DNA of 5,020 nt, from contig JBIKVN010000233.1 of assembly GCA_044356865.1 (NCBI GenBank), forward strand, positions 1-5,020, in the 5' to 3' direction. Within the stretch, counting starts at the first letter, position 1. Each line of letters opens with the position of its first letter. This document shows, piece after piece, positions 1 to 5,020 of the stretch. The DNA is from JBEIUL01 sp044356865. Its GTDB lineage: Bacteria > Planctomycetota > Phycisphaerae > Phycisphaerales > SM1A02. The notes beneath the pieces were generated by a model. It did no database searches. It was not told the DNA's origin and was given only the letters and a program-made list of their open reading frames with translations. The position numbers and the translations under genes were made by a program.

Positions 1-2
1 TG

Positions 3-515
3 ATCCCGGTCCCGCCGGAGTGGCGGCTCGGGCAGGTCGCGCATCCGCTCGGGCTCGGGGCGATCGCCGCGGTGGCCGCGACCGGGACGCCGGTGCGACC
101 GGTCCAGCGGCTTGCGCGGCGCGGGGCGGTCGCGAATCCAACGGGAACACCAATCGCCGAAGAGGAACTCGCGCTCTGCGCCGGCGTCGCGCCGGCCGAG
201 TCGCTGCGGCGCCGCTTCGAGGAGCGGCACACCGCGATGGGCACGCTCGAGAGCGGGGCACACCTCACCGCGTGGGCGCGGCTGCGCGAGGACTGGTCGA
301 TGGTGATCAGCCTGCGGATCGCCGGCGGGGCGGCCGGGGCGGAACCGATCCGTCCGGTCGCGCTGCGGGTCGGCACCCGCATCGCCGAACCCGACGAGGA
401 CGCCGACGGCATGTTCCTCGTCGAGCTTGCGGCGCTTTCGGCCGACGCCCGCAGCCGGCTGCTCGTCGATCCGATCGTCGTCACCCTGTCGGACGGGCGT
501 CGTGTCTCGTTCTGA
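3..515 (+). CDS. Unrecognised protein, C-terminal 170 residues (5' end outside window)
   Basis: The reading frame is open from the first in-frame base to a TGA at 513-515, so the gene begins before the window. A GTG at 72 is an in-frame internal codon, not a convincing start, because coding continues upstream of it (residues IPVPPEWRLGQVAHPLGLG). I do not recognise the family. The visible part has a Pro/Arg-rich stretch, then a charged, probably helical segment (around EEELALCAGVAPAESLRRRF), then a segment of alternating hydrophobic residues ending in DPIVVTLSDGRRVSF, which looks like a small beta-rich terminal domain. No signal peptide, membrane segment or catalytic motif is visible. Its stop overlaps the start of the Lon-like protease gene, so the two probably form one translationally coupled operon and may act together. 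Coding status is supported by the GC-rich third positions and the tight junction; function is unknown. Confidence 0.75.
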   Translation: MPVPPEWRLGQVAHPLGLGAIAAVAATGTPVRPVQRLARRGAVANPTGTPIAEEELALCAGVAPAESLRRRFEERHTAMGTLESGAHLTAWARLREDWSMVISLRIAGGAAGAEPIRPVALRVGTRIAEPDEDADGMFLVELAALSADARSRLLVDPIVVTLSDGRRVSF

Positions 516-2415
516 AGCGACCGGCGGGCGCGAGCCGGGCGGCCACGACGTGCCCGCCCGTTTCGACGCCGAGTTCGCCTTCCGCTGCGGGCCCGAACGG
601 CTGGCCCGGCTGGCCGCGCCCAAGTGCGCCGAGCCGTGGCTGGTCTCGTTCGCGGCGTGGCTGCGGGGGCGGGGGGTCGCGGTCGAGGCGCCGCCGCCGC
701 GCCGGGCGCCGGCGACGGTCGAGGGCTTTCCCGCCGGGTCGCTGCCGATTCTCGCGGTGCGGAACGGCGGGGGAGAGTTGGCGCTGGTGCGGGCGGTCGG
801 CCGCGGCGGGCCGCTGGCCGGTGAGCCCGAGCCGGTGACCGCGGGCGACGGCGAGTTCAACGCGGCGACGACCGGGGCGATGCGGGCGGTGCGGCAGACC
901 GCGCGGCGCTTCCTGCCCGAGGCGCGAGCGCCGCAGCTGCGCTTCGAGCACGATCCGGCGGCGCGGCTCGGCGGGCCGAGCGCGGCGCTGCCGACGGCGA
1001 TCCTGGTCTGGTCGGAACTGCTCGGGTTCCGCCTGCCCGACGATCTCGTCGCGACCGGGGGCTTCGACGCGCACGGCCGTTTCACCCCGGTCGAGCCGAC
1101 GACGCTGCCCGCGAAGTTCGCCGCGGCGCGGGCCTGGGGATACCGGCGGATCCTCGTGGTCGATGGGCAGGAGATTCCCGCCGCCTGCGACGATCCGTCG
1201 CGGAGGCTCGAGGTCCATCGCGTGCCGGGCGACCCGGCTCGGCTGTTGGCTTTTCTCTTGCCCGTGATCGAAGGTTCGGTTCGCGGCGACCGGGCCGCGG
1301 CGCGGGCGGCGATCATGGCGCTCCTGGCGGTCGATCTCGCCACCGACGACGGCGCGGGCATCGCCGCGATCGAGCCGGTGGTCGCGCCGTTCCTCGGTCC
1401 GGAGACGCCGCCGAACCTCCGGTTGCTGGCCCACGACCTTCGGTCACGGCACCTCTTGCACGAGGGGCGCACCGGCGAGTCGAGGCACCACCACGAGATC
1501 GCCGAGTCGCTCGTCGGCCGCGACGACCGTCCCGAGGGCGTCCTCGGCGACCTGTTCGTCTACGCGCGGCCCGCGCACGCCCAGATCCTGGCCCTCGATC
1601 GCGGCGAGTTCGGCCAGGACACCCCCGCGGCCCTGGCCGTCGAGAGCGCCCTCGAGGAGCTCGATCGCAAGTGGAAGACGCGTCACGAGCGGCTGATGCG
1701 GGTGTTCCTGCGGCACGCGCGGGCGTGGCGCCTGAACTTCGCCGGTCGGCTCCGCCGCGATCCCGGTCCGCTGCGCGAGGCCTGGCGGGTTCGCGCGGCG
1801 CTGGTCCCGGAATGGCCGGAACTGCTCGAGCGGTTCGCCCGCGGCGAACTCGGCCGGAGCGACACCTCGACGCGACGCGCCGAAGGTGAACTGCTCGACA
1901 TCGGGCACGCGATCGCCCTGCTCGGCGCGACGCTGCCCGACGGTGCCCGCGAGCTCATCGGGTCGTTTGCCGTCGGCGGCGGGCCGGTCGCCGAGACCTC
2001 GCGGCACGGTGACTTCGAGCTGGTGGGGTGGCTTCGCCGGAGGAGCGTGCTCGGGCAGGGGATCGCCCGCGAGGAGTTCGACGAGATCGCACGGCTGCTG
2101 GCGACCCCGGACGCCCCGCTCGACTTTCCCGCGACGCGATCGGCCGAGTTGACGCTTCTCGCTTCGAGTCCCGCGGATCCCTGGGCGTTGCCGATCGCGC
2201 GACGGCTTGCCGCGTCGGTCCTCTTTCGCGACGATCGGGCCCCCGAAGACTCGATCCTGCGGGTCCTCTCGCTGCGGGCGAGCGTGGTGATCCGCCCCAT
2301 CCTCGGCGAGGCGACCCCTTCGCCGCTGGTGCCGCGCGAGGGGACTTCGCTCCGGCGGCTCTTCGACGACCTCGCGACGGATCCCGCGTCGATCGCGATC
2401 CGCTGTCCGTACTGA
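502..2415 (+). CDS. Lon-type (S16) protease-domain protein without AAA+ ATPase, long helical C-terminus
   Basis: About 637 aa from a GTG at 502. Residues ~80-255 resemble the proteolytic domain of Lon (peptidase family S16). The segment GGPSAALPTA carries a candidate nucleophile Ser160, and LPAKFAAARAWGYRRILVV carries a candidate general-base Lys205. Their spacing of 45 matches the 43 of E. coli Lon Ser679/Lys722, with a two-residue insertion before the Lys. The preceding FEHDP segment matches the Lon HVHVPEG strand, but the usual Asp before GPSA is Gly. There is no Walker A/B motif and no Lon N-domain, so it is not a classical ATP-dependent Lon. Residues ~260-637 are Leu/Ala/Arg-rich, apparently all-helical and unrecognised; they could be a TPR-like or substrate-binding region. 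The start is uncertain: TTG 427 (deep in the upstream gene) and GTG 550 are alternatives. GTG 502 gives a 14-nt overlap and has a weak GGA 8 nt upstream. No signal peptide is seen, so it is probably cytoplasmic. Substrate is unknown. Confidence 0.8.
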   Translation: MSRSEATGGREPGGHDVPARFDAEFAFRCGPERLARLAAPKCAEPWLVSFAAWLRGRGVAVEAPPPRRAPATVEGFPAGSLPILAVRNGGGELALVRAVGRGGPLAGEPEPVTAGDGEFNAATTGAMRAVRQTARRFLPEARAPQLRFEHDPAARLGGPSAALPTAILVWSELLGFRLPDDLVATGGFDAHGRFTPVEPTTLPAKFAAARAWGYRRILVVDGQEIPAACDDPSRRLEVHRVPGDPARLLAFLLPVIEGSVRGDRAAARAAIMALLAVDLATDDGAGIAAIEPVVAPFLGPETPPNLRLLAHDLRSRHLLHEGRTGESRHHHEIAESLVGRDDRPEGVLGDLFVYARPAHAQILALDRGEFGQDTPAALAVESALEELDRKWKTRHERLMRVFLRHARAWRLNFAGRLRRDPGPLREAWRVRAALVPEWPELLERFARGELGRSDTSTRRAEGELLDIGHAIALLGATLPDGARELIGSFAVGGGPVAETSRHGDFELVGWLRRRSVLGQGIAREEFDEIARLLATPDAPLDFPATRSAELTLLASSPADPWALPIARRLAASVLFRDDRAPEDSILRVLSLRASVVIRPILGEATPSPLVPREGTSLRRLFDDLATDPASIAIRCPY

Positions 2416-2425
2416 CGGAGTCGTG

Positions 2426-2459
2426 CCGCGGCGCCGGAGGCTTTCCCCCGGCGCCGCGG
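2426..2459. terminator. Putative bidirectional terminator hairpin
   Basis: A perfect 12-bp inverted repeat (CCGCGGCGCCGG at 2426-2437 and its complement at 2448-2459) surrounds a 10-nt spacer. Two further G-C pairs across one mismatch could shrink the loop to CTTT. It lies in the 58-nt gap between two convergent genes, the place expected for a shared terminator. Neither side has a T-run after the stem, so termination by the classical intrinsic mechanism is not certain. Confidence 0.6.
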
Positions 2460-2473
2460 TCACGCACCCGTTC

Positions 2474-3268
2474 TCAGCAATCGCCCCACGCCGCGAGGAT
2501 CGCGGTGAGGTCGCTCGCCCCGACGGTGCCGTCGCCGTCGAGATCGGCGGCCCCGCCCGCGTCACCCCAGGCCGAGAGCACGATCGTCAGGTCGCCGCCG
2601 CCGACCGAGCCGTCGTGGTCGAGGTCGGCCGCGCAGTGGTGCCCGCCCGCGAGGTTCTCCTCGACCCAGGCGATCGCGGCGTCGTGCTCTTCCTCGCTCA
2701 TCCCGTCGTTGAACACGAGGAAGAACTCCTCGCTCGCCTCGACGCCCGGCTGGTCGGTCGCGAGGACCATCGGCAGGACGTAGATCGCCGGCTGCGGCAG
2801 GCCGCCGTCGGCCCGGGTCGCTTCGAAGACGAAGTGGCGGTGCCAGCCGCCGTCGACGGTGACGAAGAGCGGGAAGCCCTCGACCGGCCCGCTTCCGACG
2901 GTGCGGCTCAGCGTCAGGTACGAGATCGCGAACCGCTCGTCGCCCGCGGGCACCACGCCGTCGCCGGTGAAGAGCGAGAGGCCGTCCGGGCAGGCGAAGG
3001 TGAGGCGGGTTCCCGCCCAGAAGGTGCCGGGCTCGGCGTCGAAACCGGGTTCGTCGGTGGCGTGCGGGACGCCCGCCTCGCCCATCTCGGCGGCGAAGAC
3101 CCGTTCCCCCGGGATCGGATCGCCCTTCGCGACGAGCAGGCTCGTCTCGATGCGGAAGGTTTCCTTGCCGATGGGCACGAGCGAGATCCCGATGTCGCCG
3201 CCGTGCTGGGCGAGGGCGGCGGAGGTAGCGAAGGAAGACACGATCAGGCTGGTGAATGCGAATCGCAT
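2474..3268 (-). CDS. Secreted protein with C-terminal type I (GC-type) dockerin; all3515-like body
   Basis: 264 aa. Residues 1-20 form a signal peptide (MRF, hydrophobic core, ALA cleavage before Gln21), so it is exported. Residues ~22-205 form the body: DEPGF (72-76), GGWHRHFVFEA (141-150, an HxH pair), a strand-rich section, then FFLVFNDGMSEEEHDAAIAWVEENL. From memory this pattern resembles the all3515 family, reported as Zur-repressed in cyanobacteria; I could not test it by alignment. The C-terminus carries two calcium-loop dockerin repeats (DLDHDGSVGGGD and DLDGDGTVGASD), bracketed by Cys212 and the final Cys264, as in planctomycete 'GC-type dockerin-anchored' proteins. The ATG is supported by AGGA at 3277-3280, 8 nt upstream. 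It lies 16 nt downstream of the pseudopilin-like gene, so they are probably cotranscribed. The dockerin probably serves surface attachment or a protein partner rather than a cellulosome, since nothing cellulolytic is seen. Confidence 0.85.
   Translation of the reverse strand: MRFAFTSLIVSSFATSAALAQHGGDIGISLVPIGKETFRIETSLLVAKGDPIPGERVFAAEMGEAGVPHATDEPGFDAEPGTFWAGTRLTFACPDGLSLFTGDGVVPAGDERFAISYLTLSRTVGSGPVEGFPLFVTVDGGWHRHFVFEATRADGGLPQPAIYVLPMVLATDQPGVEASEEFFLVFNDGMSEEEHDAAIAWVEENLAGGHHCAADLDHDGSVGGGDLTIVLSAWGDAGGAADLDGDGTVGASDLTAILAAWGDC
2477..2629 (-). repeat. Tandem dockerin repeats (two EF-hand-like calcium loops)
   Basis: Two copies of a roughly 24-residue unit lie within the secreted protein gene, at about 2558-2629 (first) and 2477-2548 (second). 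Each reads D-L-D-x-D-G-x-V-G-x-x-D-L-T-x-x-L-x-A-W-G-D. The Asp residues at positions 1, 3, 5 and 12 of each loop are the expected calcium ligands and all are present. The units are separated by a three-residue GGA linker. Confidence 0.85.
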
Positions 3269-3276
3269 GGTGTAAG

Positions 3277-3280
3277 TCCT
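3277..3280 (-). promoter_or_regulatory. Ribosome binding site of the dockerin protein gene
   Basis: AGGA on the minus strand sits 8 nt before the ATG at 3268 and fits inside the 16-nt gap after the pseudopilin gene's stop. This supports both the chosen start and independent initiation inside a shared transcript. Confidence 0.6.
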
Positions 3281-3284
3281 GTTC

Positions 3285-4103
3285 TCAAGAACCGCCGGCG
3301 GAAGCGGCGGTGAAGCGCCGGTCGAAGAGACCGGCGATGAATGGATCGAAACGGTTGGTCTCGGGGTTCACGTAGAGCTCCCCGAACTTCATGGTGGCGA
3401 CATGGCCGTCGAGGAACGACCAGTTGCCGCGGCTCTCGATGCTGCGGGGCGGTCCGCCCGCGACGGAAATGTCCACCTGGGCCGAGGCCGCGAGCGGCGC
3501 CGTCGGCAGCGAGCCCCACCCCTCGACGTGGGGATGGTCGCTGCCGGCGTACGCGCCGGTCGGGGCCATGTGCAGGCAGTGCACGGTGCCCGCGGGATGC
3601 GGGATCCGGCCGAGGCGATCGGTCACCTTGGCGGGATCGATCGCGACCCACGGCGAGTACTGCCGGCTCAGGAAGGTGTTGATCCCGTAGGAAGTCCGGC
3701 GGAGTCCGGCCGTCGTGCCCGCCAGCGACTGTCCCTCGCCGCCGTCCGCCGTCGCCCAGTGCGGGCTCCGGTCGAGCGGGCTGCGGAAGGCGAGCGGATG
3801 GTCGGCATACGGCGCGAGCGTCGAGAGGAAGCTCACGGCCGGATTGCCGCCGCCCGAGCCGTGGGGCAGTCCCGCGTCGGCGAGGAAGCCCTTCTGGTCG
3901 GTGGCGTACGCGAGCTGCGCCGTCTGCAACGAACGCAGCGCGGCGAGATCGACGGTCACTCGGGACGAGTCGCGCAGCCCCCGCGCCGCGACCGCAAGCA
4001 TCGCGACGAGCAGGCTGACGATCGCCACCACGACGAGCAGCTCGGTGACCGTGAAGCCGGTCGGCCAAGCCGCGCGGCGCGCGGTCGGAACGATGGAATC
4101 CAT
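3285..4103 (-). CDS. Pseudopilin-like protein with prepilin cleavage/methylation N-terminus and terminal DG motif
   Basis: 272 aa. A 16-residue leader precedes the prepilin peptidase motif G16|FTVTE, with the conserved Glu5 of the mature form at residue 21, followed by a hydrophobic helix (22-40) typical of type IV pilins and type II secretion pseudopilins. The protein should be inserted in the inner membrane, cleaved and N-methylated by a PilD-type peptidase. Near the C-terminus NWSFLDGHVATMKF (227-240) matches the DG-H part of the H-X9-DG region of planctomycete prepilin-like proteins, but the upstream His is Ile222. A His/Cys group, VHCLHM (174-179) and SDHPHVEGW (188-196), might bind metal; that is inference. 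The ATG is supported by GAGGA 7 nt upstream. The gene lies between a Cys/His-bearing small exported protein and the dockerin protein, all on one strand. Such proteins abound in planctomycetes and mostly lack a proven function. Confidence 0.85.
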   Translation of the reverse strand: MDSIVPTARRAAWPTGFTVTELLVVVAIVSLLVAMLAVAARGLRDSSRVTVDLAALRSLQTAQLAYATDQKGFLADAGLPHGSGGGNPAVSFLSTLAPYADHPLAFRSPLDRSPHWATADGGEGQSLAGTTAGLRRTSYGINTFLSRQYSPWVAIDPAKVTDRLGRIPHPAGTVHCLHMAPTGAYAGSDHPHVEGWGSLPTAPLAASAQVDISVAGGPPRSIESRGNWSFLDGHVATMKFGELYVNPETNRFDPFIAGLFDRRFTAASAGGS

Positions 4104-4110
4104 CGGAAGA

Positions 4111-4115
4111 TCCTC
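4111..4115 (-). promoter_or_regulatory. Ribosome binding site of the pseudopilin-like gene
   Basis: GAGGA on the minus strand lies 7 nt before the ATG at 4103 and fixes this start. It is the strongest Shine-Dalgarno-like site in the window. Confidence 0.6.
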
Positions 4116-4116
4116 G

Positions 4117-4142
4117 GGCGACGCCGCGAATGCGACGACGCC
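4117..4142 (-). other. Intercistronic hairpin upstream of the pseudopilin-like gene
   Basis: On the minus strand GGCGTCGTCGC and GCGGCGTCGCC can pair over 11 positions, with one mismatch and one G-U pair, around a 4-nt loop (ATTC). The structure ends just before the GAGGA ribosome binding site. It could be a weak terminator or attenuator after the upstream small gene, an mRNA-stability element, or chance pairing in GC-rich DNA. Confidence 0.3.
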
Positions 4143-4172
4143 GGCGAACGGGAACCGCAGCGGGGTGCGAGG

Positions 4173-4574
4173 TCAGGCCGCCGGCGGGGGCCGCGCCGAA
4201 ATGGCCTTCAGCGGGCTCGGCGCGGGCACGAGGCCGATCGCCTTCCCGTCCAGCACCTCGAGCGTCGCGAGCGGGGCGACCGGCGCCGGAGCGACGGTCG
4301 GGACGAAGCCCGCGAGGAAGAGCACCGTGCAGGTGTCGCAGGTGGTCGGGTCGTGCGGGACACCGGGGACTTCAGCGTCGCCGCACGGCTGGCCATGCAC
4401 CGGGCAGGCGTCGGCGGCCAGACCCTCGGCCGCCGCGACGCCCCCGCGGAATCCGAACGCCCGGGCGATCGCCCCGGGAACGACCTGGAAGTTCGCCGCC
4501 ACGCCCGTGCCGACGAACACCGTCGCCGCGAGGGCGAGGAGGGCCGAAAGAGCACGGGTGGGGGAGCGATGCAT
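4173..4574 (-). CDS. Small exported Cys/His-bearing protein, unrecognised (weak DUF2946-like look)
   Basis: 133 aa from the ATG at 4574. The open frame extends further upstream, but that part runs through the tRNA gene and cannot be coding, so this ATG is chosen. No good Shine-Dalgarno is visible before it. Residues 1-27 form a positively charged N-terminus and hydrophobic stretch (MHRSPTR, then ALSALLALAATVFVGTGVAA), a signal peptide or membrane anchor. The middle holds CPVHGQPC (57-64) and HDPTTCDTC (74-82): four Cys and two His that could bind a metal or form disulfides. A second hydrophobic segment follows (VLFLAGFV), and the end is APSPLKAISARPPPAA. The Cys pair and the Arg-Pro-Pro-Ala tail loosely recall DUF2946 proteins, often found near copper genes; this is a weak impression. 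It starts 19 nt after tRNA-Arg and ends 69 nt before the pseudopilin-like gene on the same strand. Confidence 0.65.
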   Translation of the reverse strand: MHRSPTRALSALLALAATVFVGTGVAANFQVVPGAIARAFGFRGGVAAAEGLAADACPVHGQPCGDAEVPGVPHDPTTCDTCTVLFLAGFVPTVAPAPVAPLATLEVLDGKAIGLVPAPSPLKAISARPPPAA

Positions 4575-4593
4575 GGACCGACACCGAAGCAAA

Positions 4594-4666
4594 CACGCCT
4601 GGAGGGATTCGAACCCCCGACCCTCGGTTCCGAAGACCGATGCTCTATCCACTGAGCTACAGGCGT
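4594..4666 (-). tRNA. tRNA-Arg, anticodon TCG
   Basis: A full 73-nt cloverleaf on the minus strand. The acceptor stem is ACGCCTG/CAGGCGT (seven Watson-Crick pairs) with discriminator G. T8-A9 is followed by a D arm GCTC-AGTGGATA-GAGC; A20, the arginine identity base, is present. The anticodon stem is TCGGT/ACCGA with loop CTTCGGA, giving anticodon TCG at 4631-4633, which should read CGA and, by wobble, CGG. The T arm is GGGGG-TTCGAAT-CCCTC with one G-U pair. The 3' CCA is not encoded (the next bases are TTT) and must be added by nucleotidyltransferase. Confidence 0.96.
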
Positions 4667-4693
4667 TCCGGACCGTTCCGGTCGAAGGTCGGG

Positions 4694-4699
4694 ATTCTA
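4694..4699 (-). promoter_or_regulatory. Putative -10 element for tRNA-Arg
   Basis: TAGAAT on the minus strand matches five of six bases of the sigma-70 -10 consensus and lies 27 nt upstream of the mature tRNA 5' end, giving a short precursor leader. No convincing -35 element is seen at 16-18 nt spacing, so this is tentative. Confidence 0.4.
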
Positions 4700-4717
4700 G
4701 CCGCCCGTCCGTTCCCC

Positions 4718-4723
4718 TATCCT
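4718..4723 (+). promoter_or_regulatory. Possible -10 element for fabI with very short leader
   Basis: TATCCT matches four of six bases of TATAAT and ends 8 nt before the ATG at 4732. If it is used, the transcript would be leaderless or nearly so, which would agree with the absence of a Shine-Dalgarno. No -35 element is recognisable. Confidence 0.25.
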
Positions 4724-4731
4724 GCCCGCCC

Positions 4732-5020
4732 ATGCAGGCCACCAACGACGCCCCCCGGACCGACGCCAAACCCACCACCACCCCCTCCGCCAACCCCGTC
4801 GGCCTGATGGCCGGGAAGCGGGGCCTCGTGGTGGGGGTCGCGAACGACCACTCCGCCGCCTACGCGATCGCCGACGCGATCCTGAAGCAGGGCGGCGAGT
4901 GCCTCTTCACCCACCTGCCCGGCGAGAAGATGGAGCGTCGCGTCCGCAAGACGGTCGAGGGCCTCGGCCTCACCGACCCGTGGATGGCCCCGCTCGACGC
5001 CGGCAGCGACGAGGACCTCG
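4732..5020 (+). CDS. fabI: Enoyl-[acyl-carrier-protein] reductase (NADH), N-terminal part
   Basis: FabI reduces the trans-2-enoyl-ACP double bond with NADH in the last step of each fatty acid elongation cycle in the cytoplasm. The visible 96 residues run off the window end. LMAGKRGLVVGVANDHSAAYAIADAIL (from residue 25) is the FabI Rossmann-fold start: the glycine motif GVANDHS (35-41) corresponds to GVASKLS in E. coli FabI, although the following SIA is SAA here. GGECLFTHLPGEKMERRV (54-71) matches the AELAFTYQNDKLKGRV segment. The catalytic Tyr/Lys lie beyond the window. The first ~23 residues are a low-complexity Thr/Pro/Ala tail absent from E. coli FabI. The second Met (ATG at 4807, residue 26) would give a normal-length N-terminus, so the start is uncertain. 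No Shine-Dalgarno precedes 4732. It is divergent from tRNA-Arg. Confidence 0.88.
   Translation, partial: MQATNDAPRTDAKPTTTPSANPVGLMAGKRGLVVGVANDHSAAYAIADAILKQGGECLFTHLPGEKMERRVRKTVEGLGLTDPWMAPLDAGSDEDL

Noticed and set aside
20..838. Plus-strand open frame of 272 codons in a third frame
   Set aside because: It overlaps two better-supported genes and is almost purely Arg/Ala/Gly/Pro, a frame shadow.
481..1434. Long antisense open frame (317 codons) opposite the protease gene
   Set aside because: It is Arg/Gly/Pro-rich low-complexity sequence with no recognisable motif, as expected for the shadow of a GC-rich gene. The plus strand carries a clear Lon-like domain.
1444..2565. Antisense open frame of 373 codons
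   Set aside because: It crosses the terminator hairpin and the 3' end of the dockerin gene and is compositionally a shadow of real genes.
4104..4172. Zur or Fur box upstream of the pseudopilin-like gene
   Set aside because: I looked because the downstream protein resembles a Zur-regulated family, but no AT-rich palindrome of the known Zur/Fur type is present.
3402..4655. Plus-strand open frame of 417 codons
   Set aside because: It is antisense to the pseudopilin-like and small exported genes and runs into the tRNA. Its composition is Arg/Gly-rich with no family resemblance.
4575..4793. Upstream extension of the small exported protein's frame
   Set aside because: It reads through the tRNA-Arg gene and into the antisense of fabI. 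The signal peptide begins at the Met encoded at 4572-4574.

Overview
The window is very GC-rich (about 70% by eye, with strong G/C at third codon positions). It looks like chromosomal DNA of a planctomycete, most plausibly of the Phycisphaerae type. The pointers are a secreted protein ending in a two-repeat dockerin of the 'GC-type' style, a pseudopilin-like protein with a planctomycete-style C-terminal DG motif, and the general codon bias. No 16S rRNA or other marker gene is present, so this placement is an inference.

Left half, plus strand (3-2415): two overlapping genes. The first is cut by the window edge and I do not recognise it. The second encodes a protein of about 637 aa with a recognisable Lon-type (S16) serine/lysine protease domain at residues ~80-255, no AAA+ ATPase, and a long alpha-helical C-terminal region of unknown function. 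The two genes overlap by 14 nt and are probably translated together. A GC-rich perfect inverted repeat (2426-2459) lies between this unit and the convergent genes to the right and probably ends transcription from both sides.

Right half, minus strand (4666 down to 2474): tRNA-Arg(TCG), then 19 nt later a small exported Cys/His-bearing protein, then a pseudopilin-like protein, then 16 nt later a secreted dockerin protein. The dockerin protein's body resembles the all3515-type family (described elsewhere as Zur-regulated). With the Cys/His clusters in its two neighbours, this suggests a metal-related cell-surface set, but no Zur box is visible and the link is tentative.

Right edge, plus strand (4732-5020): the start of fabI, the enoyl-ACP reductase of fatty acid synthesis, cut by the window end. 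It is divergent from the tRNA gene across a 65-nt gap that must hold both promoters.

No mobile element, CRISPR array or rRNA was seen, and no intergenic stretch exceeds 70 nt. The most unusual item is the ATPase-less Lon-like protease and its unknown partner gene.
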